DNA of 64,000 bases from positions 5,657-69,656 of the forward strand of contig NZ_CDBY01000083.1 of the NCBI RefSeq assembly GCF_000820125.1, read 5' to 3'. Below the pieces are notes generated by a model. That model was given only the letters and a program-made list of their open reading frames with translations, had not been told where the DNA came from and searched no databases. This stretch comes from Aeromonas simiae (GTDB lineage Bacteria; Pseudomonadota; Gammaproteobacteria; Enterobacterales; Aeromonadaceae). Shown here piece by piece: positions 8,546 to 18,945 of the stretch. Position 1 is the first letter of the stretch. Each line of letters begins with the position of its first letter. A program made the translations under genes and the position numbers.

Positions 8546-9322
8546 TTATTCGCCGTAGACGTCGAAGTCGAAGTACTTGTCGTTGATCTCCTTGTACTTG
8601 CCGTTCGCACGCAGGGCCAGAATCGCCTGGTTGAACTTCTCTTTGAGATCCTTATCGGCCTTGCGCACCGCAATACCGGCGCCCTGACCAAACCACTTGG
8701 GATCGGTCAGCTTGGGCCCGATGAATTCAAAGGCGTCGCCCCCTTCCTTCTTGAGCAGGCCGTCGGTGATGGCCGCAGAGTCGGCCAGCACGTAGTCGAC
8801 ACGGCCCGACTTCAGATCTAGGTAGGCCTCATCAGCGGTGCCGTAGCGCTTGATGGTCGCCTCGGGGAAGTTGTCGGTGATGTAGGTGTCCATCGAGGTG
8901 GCGCGCTGCACCGCCACCGTCTTGCTGCTCATGAAGGCCTTGTCGAGCTTCAGCTCACTCCCCTTCTTGGCGGCAAAACGGGCCGGGATATGCTGGTACT
9001 TCTGAGTGAAATCGACCTTCTTCAGCCGCTCTTCGGTGATGTCCATGGTGGCGATGATGGCGTCAAACTTGCGCGACAGCAGCGCCGGGATGATGCCGTC
9101 CCAATCCTGCTTGATGAGGGTGCACTTGACCTTCATCTCTTCGCACAGGGCGTTGGCGATGTCGATGTCAAAACCTTTCACTTCACCATTGGGTTCAGTC
9201 CAGGAGAAGGGAGGATAGGCCCCCTCAACCCCGATACGCACTTGCTTCCACTCCTTGGCCATGACACTGGAGGAGCCCATGACCGCCAGCACGGCGGCAG
9301 CCAGAACCATTTTCTTCATCAT
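8546..9322 (-). CDS. periplasmic basic amino-acid binding protein (HisJ/ArgT/AotJ-like)
   Basis: The 258-aa precursor has a signal peptide (MMKKMVLAAAVLAVMG, predicted cut after SVMA). The mature part has the SBP_bac_3 signature: GAYPPFSW, GFDIDIANALCEEM, and the IIPALLSRKFDAIIATMDIT region. It delivers a cationic amino acid to the adjacent HisQ/HisM-like permease. It resembles the lysine/arginine/ornithine and arginine/ornithine binding proteins more than glutamine or cystine ones; exact specificity is unresolved. The ATG is preceded by AAGGAGAG. Confidence 0.9.
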   Translation of the reverse strand: MMKKMVLAAAVLAVMGSSSVMAKEWKQVRIGVEGAYPPFSWTEPNGEVKGFDIDIANALCEEMKVKCTLIKQDWDGIIPALLSRKFDAIIATMDITEERLKKVDFTQKYQHIPARFAAKKGSELKLDKAFMSSKTVAVQRATSMDTYITDNFPEATIKRYGTADEAYLDLKSGRVDYVLADSAAITDGLLKKEGGDAFEFIGPKLTDPKWFGQGAGIAVRKADKDLKEKFNQAILALRANGKYKEINDKYFDFDVYGE

Positions 9323-9355
9323 CTTGCACTCTCCTTGATCTGCAAAACCGGGATA

Positions 9356-10126
9356 TCAGTAGATGGAGGATATGAACTGCTTGAAGCGTTCCGATTTGGG
9401 GTGGGCAAAAATCTCCTTGGGATTGCCCTCTTCTTCTACTTTGCCCTGATGCAAAAACAACACCTGGTTAGAGACGTCGCGGGCAAACGCCATCTCATGG
9501 GTCACCACCAGCATGGTGCGCCCCTCTTCGGCCAGCTCGCGCATCACCCCGAGCACCTCGCCCACCAGCTCGGGATCGAGGGCGGAAGTGGGTTCATCAA
9601 ACAGCATCACCTCAGGGTCGACCGCCAACGCGCGGGCAATCGCTGCGCGCTGCTGCTGACCACCGGAAAGGTGGCCGGGATAGTAATCGCGCCGCTCCCA
9701 CAGGCCGACCCGGTTGAGCAGATGCTCGGCCTTGGCAATGGCCTCAGCACGCGGCACCTTGAGCACCTGGATCGGCACTTCGATGATGTTTTGCATGATG
9801 GTCATGTGTGACCAGAGGTTGAAACTCTGGAACACCATGGCAAGGCGGCTGCGAATACGCTCGACTTGGCGCATGTCTTCCGCCACCCGCTCGCCACTGC
9901 GCAGACTCTTCATGCGGATCAGCTCGCCATGCAGCGCCACCGAGCCCGATGAGGGGGTCTCCAGCAGATTGATGCAACGCAAAAAGGTGGATTTACCCGA
10001 ACCGGAGGAGCCGACCAGGGAGATGACATCCCCCTTGTTGGCCGTCAGGCTGATGCCCTTGAGCACCTCGTGAGACCCGAAATACTTGTGAAGATCACGA
10101 ACTTCTAGTGCGGCAACGTCGCTCAT
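9356..10126 (-). CDS. hisP: ATP-binding subunit of basic amino-acid ABC importer
   Basis: The 256-aa ABC ATPase is close to E. coli HisP through most of its length. It has Walker A (GSSGSGKST, residues 39-47), [11 protein letters not shown] at the Q-loop, signature LSGGQQQR, Walker B LFDEPTS and the switch VVTHEMAF. It powers the HisQ/HisM-like permeases and is the first gene of the operon, with the binding-protein gene 33 bases downstream. The upstream region holds an ARG-box-like site, which suggests control by ArgR. Confidence 0.92.
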   Translation of the reverse strand: MSDVAALEVRDLHKYFGSHEVLKGISLTANKGDVISLVGSSGSGKSTFLRCINLLETPSSGSVALHGELIRMKSLRSGERVAEDMRQVERIRSRLAMVFQSFNLWSHMTIMQNIIEVPIQVLKVPRAEAIAKAEHLLNRVGLWERRDYYPGHLSGGQQQRAAIARALAVDPEVMLFDEPTSALDPELVGEVLGVMRELAEEGRTMLVVTHEMAFARDVSNQVLFLHQGKVEEEGNPKEIFAHPKSERFKQFISSIY

Positions 10127-10596
10127 CCATTAGAACCCTATTAGCTGTCCCTAGCAGGCCATCTTGGCCAGCGCCCACCATTAACAAAAACGCAACAGAA
10201 GGCATCTACTGCGAAATTAACATCGGCACGCTTAAAACACAATATCCAAGCGGTTTGGCCACTAAAACAGACTAAAAAAGAGAAACAACTTAGAATTAAA
10301 TTCGATTTAAATGCATAACAATCTTTCAGCGGTAGAGCATACCCTCTACCAACAAGAGCGAAGGATGCCATATTTTATGTGGAATAAAAGAGTATGCAGT
10401 GAAAAAACCGGCAAAAACACGAAATGCATCTTTTCTCATTGAAAGATCCTTTTCTCTCAGGTCAATTCAACTCCGTATGACTCTCTTTACCCCTTAAATT
10501 CATCCCTGTCCGGGGCAGATAGGGATTTAATTTGCGCTTAACATCGATGGCAGGCAGCATAGAACAGGTTTTTCCGCTTCGTAGATGGTTTCTTCC
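10127..10596. other. Divergent regulatory region between hisP operon and lysO
   Basis: About 470 bases without a supported gene, and AT-rich compared with its surroundings. It must hold the promoters of both divergent transcripts. The only specific signal I can name is the ARG-box-like sequence near 10302-10315. A lysine riboswitch before lysO was looked for and not seen. Confidence 0.6.
10302..10315 (-). promoter_or_regulatory. Candidate ArgR box upstream of hisP
   Basis: On the minus strand the 14-mer starting TGCATTTAAAT matches the E. coli ARG-box consensus (TGAAT-4W-ATTCA) at 11 of 14 positions by my count. A weaker palindromic AATTTAATT stretch overlaps it on the downstream side. The same 11-nt core is present before carA. 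Binding is inferred. Confidence 0.45.
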
Positions 10597-11499
10597 ATGT
10601 TGCTCAATGCCCTGCTGATCCTGCTTCCCCTCTTCATCGGTTACCTCATCCCCGTTCGCCACCACACCGCGCTGCGACTCATCCAGGGCACGCTCAGCAA
10701 GATGGTCTACCTGATCCTGGCCCTGATGGGGATGAGCCTGGCCGGCGTGGACAATCTGGGCAGCAACATGGCGGTGATCCTGAACGTCTCTGCGGTGATG
10801 CTCGGGTGCATCACGCTGGCCAACCTGGCGGCGCTGTGGTGGCTGGATCGCCGCCGTGGCGGCGCGCAGCAGCAAGCCACTGGCCCGCAACCGGGCAAGC
10901 TCAAGATGATGGCCGAGTCGCTACAACTGGCGTTGGTGGTGTTGGGGGGCTTTCTCGTGGGGCTGCTGCTGGATCTGAGTGCGCTGCCCATCGAGCAGTG
11001 GAGCGAATGGGCACTGATGCTGCTACTGCTGCTCATCGGCATCCAGATGCGCAACTCCGGCATGCACCTGCGCCAGATCCTGCTCAACCGCTGGGGCATG
11101 AGCATTGCGCTGTGCGTCATGGTGAGCAGCTGGGCCGGCGCCCTGCTGGCCGCCCTGTTGCTCGATCTCCCCCCCTTCGATGCGCTGGCGCTGGCCTCAA
11201 GCTTTGGCTGGTATTCGCTCTCGGGTATTCTCGTGAGCGACGCCCTCGGCCCTGTCATGGGCTCGGCGGCCTTTCTCGGGGATCTCGGCCGCGAATTGCT
11301 CGCCATCATGCTCATTCCGGTGCTGATGCGCCGTCACCCCTCGGCCGCCATCGGCTATGGCGGTGCTACCTCGCTCGATTTCACCCTGCCGGTGATCCAG
11401 CGTTCGGGCGGGATCGCCGTCGTCCCTGTGGCGGTCGTTTCCGGCTTCATTCTGAGCCTGCTCGGCCCCATTCTGGTTCTTTTTTTCCTCTCCCTGTGA
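10597..11499 (+). CDS. lysO: L-lysine exporter LysO (YbjE)
   Basis: The 300-aa membrane protein aligns by eye along its whole length with E. coli LysO: LLLPLFIGYLIP start, MVYLILALMGMSLA, QMRNSGMHLRQILLNRWGM, ASSFGWYSLSGIL, and ATSLDFTLPVIQRSGG. LysO exports lysine and the toxic analogue thialysine. The ATG at 10597 is chosen over 10585 because it aligns with the E. coli start; neither has a strong ribosome binding site. It lies back to back with a basic amino-acid importer, an arrangement that suggests coordinated control of basic amino-acid pools. Confidence 0.9.
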   Translation: MLLNALLILLPLFIGYLIPVRHHTALRLIQGTLSKMVYLILALMGMSLAGVDNLGSNMAVILNVSAVMLGCITLANLAALWWLDRRRGGAQQQATGPQPGKLKMMAESLQLALVVLGGFLVGLLLDLSALPIEQWSEWALMLLLLLIGIQMRNSGMHLRQILLNRWGMSIALCVMVSSWAGALLAALLLDLPPFDALALASSFGWYSLSGILVSDALGPVMGSAAFLGDLGRELLAIMLIPVLMRRHPSAAIGYGGATSLDFTLPVIQRSGGIAVVPVAVVSGFILSLLGPILVLFFLSL

Positions 11500-11845
11500 G
11501 GCGCCATATTTGCCGCTTCCCGCCCTTGATTAATTAACAAAAGTGTTCACTTGAACCCCAGTCATTAACATCGCCGTACAAGAATACGGCAGGCTCGCCG
11601 CATGGTCGTGCTGCCAGCACGACCTTCTGTTTCAGTTGCAACACAGCCTGGGAACACTCCGTTTTCATCCTGAGAACAGCCCTTTTCCAAGCAGATCACG
11701 CTTAAATTTTTCCCTTAAAACCCGCTGGATTTAGCGCTGTATATTGTGCATTCTGCTGCTTTCCGGCGGCGTAGCCAGCTGGATGGACTGCCGAAGCCGG
11801 GCACAAAAGAAGACCCTGAACGGCCTGTTGTAAATGGAGCCTCAC
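11500..11845. other. Intergenic region lysO to DAACS symporter gene
   Basis: About 346 bases with no supported gene. It contains a 9-bp perfect hairpin (11604-11612 with 11616-11624) followed by TTCTGTTT, which may be the lysO terminator or part of a small RNA. A TATATT element near 11738 could be the -10 box of the symporter gene. Confidence 0.5.
11604..11632 (+). terminator. Possible terminator of lysO
   Basis: A 9-bp GC-rich stem with a 3-base loop is followed by a short imperfect T-run. It lies 105 bases downstream of the lysO stop, far for a simple terminator, so confidence is limited. Confidence 0.45.
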
Positions 11846-13099
11846 ATGAAAATGAATAAGCTGACGATCGCCATCCTCATCGCCATGGTGCTGGGGATCG
11901 TTACCGGCCAAGGATTGCGCTGGCTAACCCCCGAACTGGCGACCAGCTTCGCCGACAACATCACGCTACTGACCGATATCTTCCTGCGTCTCATCAAGAT
12001 GATCATCGCCCCCCTGGTGTTCACCACCCTGGTGGTCGGCATCGCCAAGATGGGCGACACCCGCACCGTGGGTCGCATTGGGATCAAGACACTGGGTTGG
12101 TTCATGATGGCCTCCCTGCTCTCGCTGACCCTGGGCCTCATCATGGTGCACCTGCTCTCGCCGGGCGTGGGTCTTAACTTGAGTCTGCCTGACGGCACCA
12201 GCACCAGCGGTATCAGCGCCGGCGCCATCAGTCTGAAAGACTTTGTCTCCCACGCCATTCCCAAGAGCGTGGTGGAGGCGATGGCCACCAACGAGATCTT
12301 GCAGATCGTGGTGTTCTCCCTGTTCTTCGGGCTGGCTGCCGCCGCCATCGGCGATCCGGCCAAGCCGGTGGTCTCCGTCATGGCCAGCGCCGCCGAGATC
12401 ATGCTGAAAGTCACCGGTTATGTGATGAACTTCGCCCCACTGGCGGTGTTTGCTGCCATCGGCGCCATGGTCGCCAAGGAGGGGCTCGGTATCCTGGCCA
12501 CCTACGGCACCTTCATGAGCCAGTTCTATCTGGCCCTCGGCACCCTGTGGCTGGTGCTGATCCTGCTCGGCAGCCTGTTCATCGGCCGCCGTATCCTGGT
12601 GCTGCTCGGCCTCATCCGTGAGCCGATCCTGCTGGCCTTCTCCACCGCCAGCTCTGAATCCGCCTACCCCAAGACCCTGCAACGTCTGGAGGAGTTCGGG
12701 TGCTCCAAGCGCATCGCCAGCTTTGTGCTGCCCATGGGCTACTCGTTCAACCTCGACGGCTCCATGATGTACTGCACCTTCGCCGTCATGTTCATCGCCC
12801 AGGCCTATGGCATCGAGCTCTCCATCGGCCAGCAGATCACCATGCTGCTGCTGCTGATGGTCACCTCCAAGGGGATGGCCGGGGTACCGCGCGCCTCGCT
12901 GGTGGTGATTGCCGCGACCCTGAACCAGTTCCATATCCCGGAGGCCGGCATCCTGCTGCTGCTCGGTATCGACCACTTCCTCGACATGGGCCGCTCCGCC
13001 ACCAACGTGCTGGGCAATGCCATCGCCGCCAGCGTGGTCTCCAAGAGCGAAGGCTCCCTGCAAGAAGAGGGATTCGAGCCAGAGCGCAGCGCCGCCTGA
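11846..13099 (+). CDS. dicarboxylate/amino acid:cation symporter (DAACS, GltP-like)
   Basis: The 417-aa secondary transporter of the glutamate/aspartate/C4-dicarboxylate family has about eight spans plus re-entrant loops. Family landmarks are present: a serine-rich HP1 tip (TASSESAYPK), GYSFNLDGSMMY for the unwound TM7 (NMDGT in GltPh), and DMGRSATNVLGNAI in TM8 with the Asp and Arg that bind substrate in amino-acid-type members. Glutamate or aspartate transport is therefore favoured over C4-dicarboxylates. The start at 11846 has GGAG 8 bases upstream. A strong terminator follows. Confidence 0.9.
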   Translation: MKMNKLTIAILIAMVLGIVTGQGLRWLTPELATSFADNITLLTDIFLRLIKMIIAPLVFTTLVVGIAKMGDTRTVGRIGIKTLGWFMMASLLSLTLGLIMVHLLSPGVGLNLSLPDGTSTSGISAGAISLKDFVSHAIPKSVVEAMATNEILQIVVFSLFFGLAAAAIGDPAKPVVSVMASAAEIMLKVTGYVMNFAPLAVFAAIGAMVAKEGLGILATYGTFMSQFYLALGTLWLVLILLGSLFIGRRILVLLGLIREPILLAFSTASSESAYPKTLQRLEEFGCSKRIASFVLPMGYSFNLDGSMMYCTFAVMFIAQAYGIELSIGQQITMLLLLMVTSKGMAGVPRASLVVIAATLNQFHIPEAGILLLLGIDHFLDMGRSATNVLGNAIAASVVSKSEGSLQEEGFEPERSAA

Positions 13100-13118
13100 T
13101 CCCTTTCCCGCAAACAGT

Positions 13119-13147
13119 GAAGCCGCCCATGGGCGGCTTCTTTTTTT
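13119..13147 (+). terminator. Rho-independent terminator of the symporter gene
   Basis: Stem 13119-13127 with 13132-13140, loop CATG, followed by seven T. Confidence 0.93.
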
Positions 13148-13159
13148 AGGTCGCGCAGC

Positions 13160-13327
13160 TCAGCGCAAATCGGTCACCAGGATCTCTTCGCTGCGAACCT
13201 GTACCGGAATCGTCTCATCCTCGCGCTGCAACAGCACCAGGTGGTTCTGACGATCCACCTCCAGCACCCAGGCCGCCCCTTCACGGGTCTGGCAGTACAT
13301 GCCAGGGCGGATCTCGTGAATATCCAT
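13160..13327 (-). CDS. small conserved-looking protein, 55 aa, unknown function
   Basis: The protein starts MDIHEIRPGMY and ends ILVTDLR. It is probably one small beta-rich domain (WVLEVDRQNHLVLLQRED). The start at 13327 is supported by AGGA 9 bases upstream; the longer in-frame reading into the topA terminator is not plausible. It lies just downstream of topA on the same strand but beyond its terminator. I do not recognise the family. It is not YciN, the small gene beside topA in E. coli. Confidence 0.65.
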   Translation of the reverse strand: MDIHEIRPGMYCQTREGAAWVLEVDRQNHLVLLQREDETIPVQVRSEEILVTDLR

Positions 13328-13375
13328 ATCATCTTTCCTCGACAGCAGGCCCTCCTGGCCCGGGGCTAGTATAGG

Positions 13376-13404
13376 AAAAAAAAGAGGCTCCTTTTGGGAG
13401 CCTC
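13376..13404 (-). terminator. Rho-independent terminator of topA
   Basis: An 8-bp stem (13384-13391 with 13397-13404) with eight A on its left, which read as T in the topA direction. It begins 27 bases past the topA stop. Confidence 0.9.
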
Positions 13405-13430
13405 CACACAGTTCACCGTCGCGTAGCGGG

Positions 13431-16043
13431 TTATTTCCCCTTACGGCTCTCAACCCAGCGACCACCCTCAAAGTGAGCGGTCCAGCCAGTCGCCTTGCCG
13501 TTCACCTCGGTCATCACGTACTGCTCCTTGGTCTTGCGGCTAAAACGCACGATGGCCGGGTTCCCTTCGCCGTCATAGGCCGGCGCATCGGCCAGGTAGT
13601 AATGCTTGGGCGAGATGCGGTCACGGAAGCGCTTGAGCTCTTCCACCAGCGGGGCGCGGGTCTCGCGCGATTTGGGGAAGCTGCTGGCAGCCAGGAACAG
13701 ACCGGCGGCGCCGTCACGCAGCACGAAGTAGGCGTCGGACTGGCTGCACTTGAGCTCGGGCAGCGGTACCGGATCTTCCTTCGGCGGTGCAATCTCACCG
13801 TTTTTCAGGATCTTGCGAGTGTTCTTGCACTCCGGGTTGGTGCATCCCATGTACTTGCCGAAGCGACCGTTCTTGAGCTGCATCTCAGCGCCGCAGCGAT
13901 CGCACTCAATAGAGGGGCCTTCGTAGCCCTTGAGCTTGAACTGCCCCTGCTCCACCTCGTAGCCCTCGCAATCCGGGTTGCGGCCACAGACGTGCAGCTT
14001 GCGGGTCTCGTCGATGATGTAGGAGTCCATCGCAGTGCCGCAAATCTTGCAGCGATGCATGGCGCGCAGGGCGTTGGTTTCGGCCTCTTCCTCCTCGCCG
14101 GCCGAGACGAACTCGTCGGCGCTGACCAGGTTGATGGTCTTCTTGCAACGCTCCTTGGGCGGCAGGGCATAACCGGAGCAGCCGAGGAACACGCCGGTGG
14201 TGGCGGTGCGAATGCCCATGGGGCGGCCGCAATCCGGGCAGGCGATGTCGGTCAGCACCATCTGGTTGGCGCGCATGCCGCCATCCTCGTCGGGCTTGCC
14301 GGCCTGCTCCAGCTCCTCGGTAAACTCGCTATAGAACGCATCGAGCACCGCCTTCCACTCGCTCTGCCCCTCGGCAATCTCATCGAGCTTGCCCTCCATG
14401 CGGGCGGTGAACTCGTAGTTCATCAGCTCGACGAAGTTCTCGACCAGGCGATCGGTGACGATCTCCCCCATCTTCTCGGCGAAGAAGCGGCGGTTCTCGA
14501 CCCGCACATAGCCTCGGTTTTGGATGGTGGAGATGATCGAGGCATAGGTGGAAGGACGGCCGATGCCGCGTTTTTCCAGCTCGCGCACCAGGGCCGCTTC
14601 GGTGAAGCGGGCGGGCGGCTTGGTGAAGTGCTGGCGCGGATCGAGCTTAACCAGCTCGAGCACCTCGCCCGGCTCCACCGCCGGCAGTTGAATGTCTTCG
14701 CCCTTGCGCCCCATGGGGGGCAGCGCCTTAGTCCAACCGGCAAAGCGCAGGATCCGGCCACGGGCCTTAAGCTCGTAGTCACCGGCCCGCACCGTCAGGG
14801 TGGAGGCGTCGTACTGGGCCGGGGTCATCTGGCAGGCCACAAACTGACGCCAGATGAGGTCGTAGAGCTTGTGGGCATCGGCCTCCATCCCCTCCAGATC
14901 GCTGGCGCTGACGTTCACGTCGGAAGGACGGATCGCCTCGTGCGCCTCCTGGGCACCGGCCTTGGAGCCGTACAGGTTCGGCTCGGCCGGCAGGTAGGGC
15001 TGGCCGTACTGGGTGACGATGAAGTCGCGCACCGCGCTCACCGCTTCCTGGCTCAGGTTGGTCGAGTCGGTACGCATGTAGGTGATGTAGCCGGCCTCAT
15101 AGAGGCGCTGGGCCAGCATCATGGTCTTCTTCACCCCAAAGCTGAGACGGGTCGAGGCCGCCTGTTGCAGGGTCGAGGTGATGAAGGGCGCCGAAGGCTT
15201 GGAGCCGGTCGGCTTGTCTTCGCGGCTCTGCACCACGAAGGGGGCCCCCTGGATGGCGGCGACGGCGGCTTGCGTCTCGGCCTCGGTGACCGGCTTGAAC
15301 TCCTTGCCGAGGTGGCTGAGCACCTCCATGCGCAGGGCCGATTTATCACCGGTCAGCAGATCGGCGTGCAGATCCCAGAACTCGACCGGCACGAACGCCT
15401 TGATCTCGCGCTCCTTGTCGACGATGAGGCGCACCGCCACCGACTGGACGCGGCCGGCGGAGAGACCGCGGGCCAGCTTCTTCCACAGCAGCGGCGAGAC
15501 CATGTAACCCACGACGCGATCGAGGAAACGGCGCGCCTGCTGGGCATTGACCCGGTCGATGTTGAGCTCGGAGGGCTGCGAGAAGGCCTCCTTGATGGCG
15601 CTCTGGGTGATCTCGTTAAACACCACCCGCTTGTAGCGGCTGTCATCACCGCCAATCACCTCGCGCAAGTGCCAGGCGATCGCTTCCCCCTCTCTATCCA
15701 AGTCGGTTGCGAGATAGATGGTGTCGGCCTTGGCCGCCAGGGTTTGCAGCTCGGAGACCACTTTCTCCTTGCCGGGCAGGATCTGATAGTGAGCATCCCA
15801 GCCGTGCTCGGGGTTGATCCCCATGCGGTTGAACAGGGCACGGCGTTCCTTGGCCACCTTCTCGGCCTCGCTCAGCTTGACGCCGCGCACGGCCGGTTTC
15901 TTCGGCTCGCTAGAGCCGCTGCCGGCAGTCGGCAGATCCCGGATATGGCCCACGCTGGATTTCACCACGTAGTCCTTACCCAGATATTTGTTGATAGTCT
16001 TGGCCTTGGCCGGAGACTCCACGATGACCAGTGATTTGCCCAT
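13431..16043 (-). CDS. topA: DNA topoisomerase I (type IA)
   Basis: The 870-aa enzyme relaxes negative supercoils; E. coli TopA is 865 aa. The Toprim domain opens with [13 protein letters not shown] and has the acidic triad in TDLDREGE (residues 113-120). The catalytic tyrosine is Tyr322 in ITYMRTDST. Three C-terminal four-cysteine zinc ribbons start near [18 protein letters not shown] and CDRCGAEMQ, followed by a zinc-free C-terminal region. A candidate promoter with 17-base spacing lies at 16097-16125. Synteny with sohB and yciK matches E. coli, except that astB is inserted here and no cysB is present. Confidence 0.97.
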   Translation of the reverse strand: MGKSLVIVESPAKAKTINKYLGKDYVVKSSVGHIRDLPTAGSGSSEPKKPAVRGVKLSEAEKVAKERRALFNRMGINPEHGWDAHYQILPGKEKVVSELQTLAAKADTIYLATDLDREGEAIAWHLREVIGGDDSRYKRVVFNEITQSAIKEAFSQPSELNIDRVNAQQARRFLDRVVGYMVSPLLWKKLARGLSAGRVQSVAVRLIVDKEREIKAFVPVEFWDLHADLLTGDKSALRMEVLSHLGKEFKPVTEAETQAAVAAIQGAPFVVQSREDKPTGSKPSAPFITSTLQQAASTRLSFGVKKTMMLAQRLYEAGYITYMRTDSTNLSQEAVSAVRDFIVTQYGQPYLPAEPNLYGSKAGAQEAHEAIRPSDVNVSASDLEGMEADAHKLYDLIWRQFVACQMTPAQYDASTLTVRAGDYELKARGRILRFAGWTKALPPMGRKGEDIQLPAVEPGEVLELVKLDPRQHFTKPPARFTEAALVRELEKRGIGRPSTYASIISTIQNRGYVRVENRRFFAEKMGEIVTDRLVENFVELMNYEFTARMEGKLDEIAEGQSEWKAVLDAFYSEFTEELEQAGKPDEDGGMRANQMVLTDIACPDCGRPMGIRTATTGVFLGCSGYALPPKERCKKTINLVSADEFVSAGEEEEAETNALRAMHRCKICGTAMDSYIIDETRKLHVCGRNPDCEGYEVEQGQFKLKGYEGPSIECDRCGAEMQLKNGRFGKYMGCTNPECKNTRKILKNGEIAPPKEDPVPLPELKCSQSDAYFVLRDGAAGLFLAASSFPKSRETRAPLVEELKRFRDRISPKHYYLADAPAYDGEGNPAIVRFSRKTKEQYVMTEVNGKATGWTAHFEGGRWVESRKGK

Positions 16044-16373
16044 GCTGTGACTCGTTTCCTATCGCCCCGTCGGGGGGGCCTGCAGTTTTGTGGGGCTGTA
16101 TAAGAGATTTAAGGGCAAAAAGCAAACCCTAAGGTTCGCCTTCAGCGCCTTACTTATATTTATTAATGCGAAGCCAAGCCCCCGGTGGCAACCTCTTTTT
16201 TCCCGTTTCGTCAGTAACGCCGACTTTTTATACCGAAGTGCCAATAGAGCGTTATATCAGTTATCAACTTGTTACAATCATAAAAAAACAGGATATGATG
16301 AGGCCGATTCCCCCATTCATGGGGAAATGGACTACGTTCGCCCCCATGGTGCACACATAAAAGGATGTATGGC
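16044..16373. other. Divergent promoter region between topA and astB
   Basis: About 330 bases without a gene. A topA promoter candidate is at 16097-16125. Toward astB the sequence is AT-rich (16225-16300), but no convincing -35/-10 pair, sigma-54 element or ArgR box stands out. Confidence 0.6.
16097..16125 (-). promoter_or_regulatory. Candidate topA promoter
   Basis: On the minus strand TTGCTT and TATACA are separated by 17 bases, about 55 bases upstream of the topA start codon. Confidence 0.6.
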
Positions 16374-17711
16374 ATGAAGCACTTCGAGGTCAACTTTGAC
16401 GGCCTGGTCGGCCCCACCCACAACTATGCCGGTCTCTCCTACGGCAACGTCGCCTCGCAAAACAATGCGAACGAAGCCTCCAACCCCCGCGAAGCGGTCA
16501 AGCAGGGGTTGGCCAAGATGAAGGCGCTGACCGAGCTCGGCATGATTCAGGGGGTATTGGCCCCCCAGGAGCGCCCGGATCTCGCCACCCTGCGGCGCCT
16601 CGGCTTCAGTGGCAGCGATGCCAGCGTGCTGGCGCAGGCGGCCGCCCAGGCCCCTGCCGTGCTGACCGCCTGCTACTCGGCGTCGAGCATGTGGACCGCC
16701 AACGCCGCCACCGTATCGCCGAGCGCCGACACTCAGGACGGCCGCGTCCACTTCACCCCGGCCAACCTCACCAACAAGTTCCACCGCTCCCTCGAGCCCG
16801 AGGTGACCGGTCGCATCCTGCGCGCCGTCTTCCCCGGCGAGACGCATTTTTGCCACCACCCGCACCTGCCGGAGAACGATCACTTCGGGGACGAGGGGGC
16901 GGCCAACCACACCCGCCTGTGCCGCGATTACGGCCAGGCCGGGGTGGAGCTGTTCGTCTATGGCCGCAGCGCCTTCGATCTCTCCCGCCCGGCCCCGACC
17001 CGCTACCCGGCGCGGCAAACCCTGGAGGCAAGCCAGGCCGTCGCCCGCCTGCACGGACTCGATGAGGAGCGCTGCGTCTTCATCCAGCAGAACCCGGCGG
17101 TGATCGATCAGGGGGTGTTTCACAACGACGTGATCGCGGTGGGCAACCAGAATGTGCTGTTCTACCACCAGCAGGCGTTTCTCGATACGCAAGGGGCCCT
17201 GGACGAGGTGCGCCGCAAGTTTGGTGAGGGGGAGCTGCACCTGATTGAGGTGCCAAGCGCCGAGGTGGGGCTGCAAGACGCGGTGCGCTCCTACCTGTTC
17301 AACACCCAGATCCTCACCCTCCCTTCGGGCGAGATGGCCATCATCGCCCCCACCGAGTGCCGCGACACGCCGGCGGTGGCCGCCTATCTGGGCCAGCTGG
17401 TGCAACAGGGCACCCCGATCCGCCAGGTGCACTTCATGGACGTGAAGCAGAGCATGCGCAACGGCGGCGGCCCGGCCTGCCTGCGCCTGCGCGTGGCCCT
17501 GAGCGAACAGGAGCTGGCTGCGGTCAATCCGGCCTGCCTGCTCAACGAAGCGCTGTTTGTGCGCCTCAACCAGTGGGCCGACCAGCACTACCGCGATCGC
17601 CTCTCGTTCGACGATCTGCGCGACCCGGCCCTGGTTGGCGAATCGCGCGCCGCCCTCGACGAGCTGACCCAGATCCTGAAGCTCGGTGCCATCTACCCCT
17701 TCCAGCGCTGA
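16374..17711 (+). CDS. astB: N-succinylarginine dihydrolase
   Basis: The 445-aa enzyme converts N2-succinylarginine to N2-succinylornithine, CO2 and ammonia in the arginine succinyltransferase (AST) catabolic pathway. The N-terminus [21 protein letters not shown] is diagnostic. The catalytic cysteine lies in [12 protein letters not shown] near the C-terminus, as in amidinotransferase-fold enzymes. The start at 16374 is chosen over 16365 because AAAGGA stands at the right distance and E. coli AstB begins there. The other ast genes are not adjacent, so astB is a single-gene unit here. Confidence 0.95.
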   Translation: MKHFEVNFDGLVGPTHNYAGLSYGNVASQNNANEASNPREAVKQGLAKMKALTELGMIQGVLAPQERPDLATLRRLGFSGSDASVLAQAAAQAPAVLTACYSASSMWTANAATVSPSADTQDGRVHFTPANLTNKFHRSLEPEVTGRILRAVFPGETHFCHHPHLPENDHFGDEGAANHTRLCRDYGQAGVELFVYGRSAFDLSRPAPTRYPARQTLEASQAVARLHGLDEERCVFIQQNPAVIDQGVFHNDVIAVGNQNVLFYHQQAFLDTQGALDEVRRKFGEGELHLIEVPSAEVGLQDAVRSYLFNTQILTLPSGEMAIIAPTECRDTPAVAAYLGQLVQQGTPIRQVHFMDVKQSMRNGGGPACLRLRVALSEQELAAVNPACLLNEALFVRLNQWADQHYRDRLSFDDLRDPALVGESRAALDELTQILKLGAIYPFQR

Positions 17712-17720
17712 GCCCATGAA

Positions 17721-17747
17721 AAAGAACCCGCCGATGGCGGGTTCTTT
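17721..17747. terminator. Bidirectional terminator astB/sohB
   Basis: A 12-bp perfect stem (17721-17732 with 17736-17747) lies between convergent genes, with an A-run on the left and T-rich sequence on the right. Confidence 0.9.
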
Positions 17748-17764
17748 CTAGGCATCTGTGCGGC

Positions 17765-18775
17765 TCACTGCCACGGCGAGTGGCGAGCGAGCAGCCGGCT
17801 GGCCCCCTCGATCGCCCCTTCCGCCCCCTGCTTGCCAAGGCGCGCCAGCAGCCCCTTGCGGGTGCGATAGTGCAACGCCAGCACGCGGCGAGTGCGGGCG
17901 CTCTCCATCAGGTAGTCATCGCTGGTCTTGAGCTCGTCCACCAGCCCCAGCTCCTTGGCCTGACTGGCCAACCAGTGCTCGCCCGTGGTGACCTTGTCGA
18001 TCTCCAGCGCCGGCCTGTGTTGCTGCACGAACGCCTTGAAACGTGCGTGGATGGCCGCCAGCTCCTCACGGAACTTTTCCCTGCCCTCGTCGTCATTTTC
18101 GCCAAACAGGGTCAGGGTGCGCTTGTACTCACCGGCGGTGTGCATCTCAAACTCGATATCGTGCTTTTTCAAGAGCTTGTTGAAGTTGGGCAGCTGCGCC
18201 ACCACGCCGATGGAGCCGACAATGGCGAACGGTGCCGCCAGGATGCGATCCGCCACACAGGCCATCATGTAACCGCCGCTGGCCGCCACCTTGTCGACCG
18301 CCACGGTCAGCGGGATCTCATGGCTCTTGATGCGTTGCAGCTGGGAGGCGCACAGGCCGTAGCCATGCACCACGCCGCCCCCCGATTCGAGGCGCACCAG
18401 CACCTCGTCCTGCGGGGTCGCCACCGCCAGGATGGCGGTCACCTCTTCACGCAGGCCGCTCACCTCGCGGGCATCCATGCTCCCCTTGAAGTCGATCACA
18501 AACAAACGCGAGCGCGGATCGTCGTTTTTACGCGCTTTTTCCTCCAGCTTGCGCTGCTTCTCCAGCGCCTTGCGCTCCTCCTTGCCCACCAGCAGCGCCT
18601 TGAGGCGGGTGCGGGTCTCGTCGAGATCGGCGCTGAGATCGGTCACGTCCAGCTGCCCCTTGCCCCCCTTGCTACCACGGCCGGCCAGGGTCAGCAGCAC
18701 CACGGCCACGCCAAGGGCCAGCAGCAGGGTCACCGTCTTGGCCAGGAACAGGCCATATTCACTCAGAAAATCCAC
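17765..18775 (-). CDS. sohB: inner-membrane S49 family protease SohB
   Basis: The 336-aa protein has one N-terminal membrane anchor (about residues 10-31), a charged coiled segment (about 50-85), and a ClpP-fold S49 domain. The nucleophile is Ser in KVAASGGYMMAC and the Lys general base lies in AGEYKRTLTLF. It is a putative periplasmic peptidase related to signal peptide peptidase SppA. The start codon is GTG at 18775, with GGAGGAGA just upstream. It is adjacent to yciK, as in E. coli. Confidence 0.93.
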   Translation of the reverse strand: MDFLSEYGLFLAKTVTLLLALGVAVVLLTLAGRGSKGGKGQLDVTDLSADLDETRTRLKALLVGKEERKALEKQRKLEEKARKNDDPRSRLFVIDFKGSMDAREVSGLREEVTAILAVATPQDEVLVRLESGGGVVHGYGLCASQLQRIKSHEIPLTVAVDKVAASGGYMMACVADRILAAPFAIVGSIGVVAQLPNFNKLLKKHDIEFEMHTAGEYKRTLTLFGENDDEGREKFREELAAIHARFKAFVQQHRPALEIDKVTTGEHWLASQAKELGLVDELKTSDDYLMESARTRRVLALHYRTRKGLLARLGKQGAEGAIEGASRLLARHSPWQ

Positions 18776-18945
18776 TCTCTCCTCCAGGACTGTTCATCTG
18801 TCTCTCAATGCGGGTCTCATGGGGATGAATGATGACACAACTCCTCAATTCCCTTCACTTTTTTGATGCCAGACTCTGGTCAAGCCGGCGCGCGGATCAG
18901 TACACTGGCCCGGTTCGCCCCGCCCGAAACAGGAGTTAAGAGATC

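Noticed and set aside
13473..16034. 853-codon open frame opposite topA
   Set aside because: A shadow of the G+C-rich topA gene. The translation is His/Leu/Gly-rich without domains.
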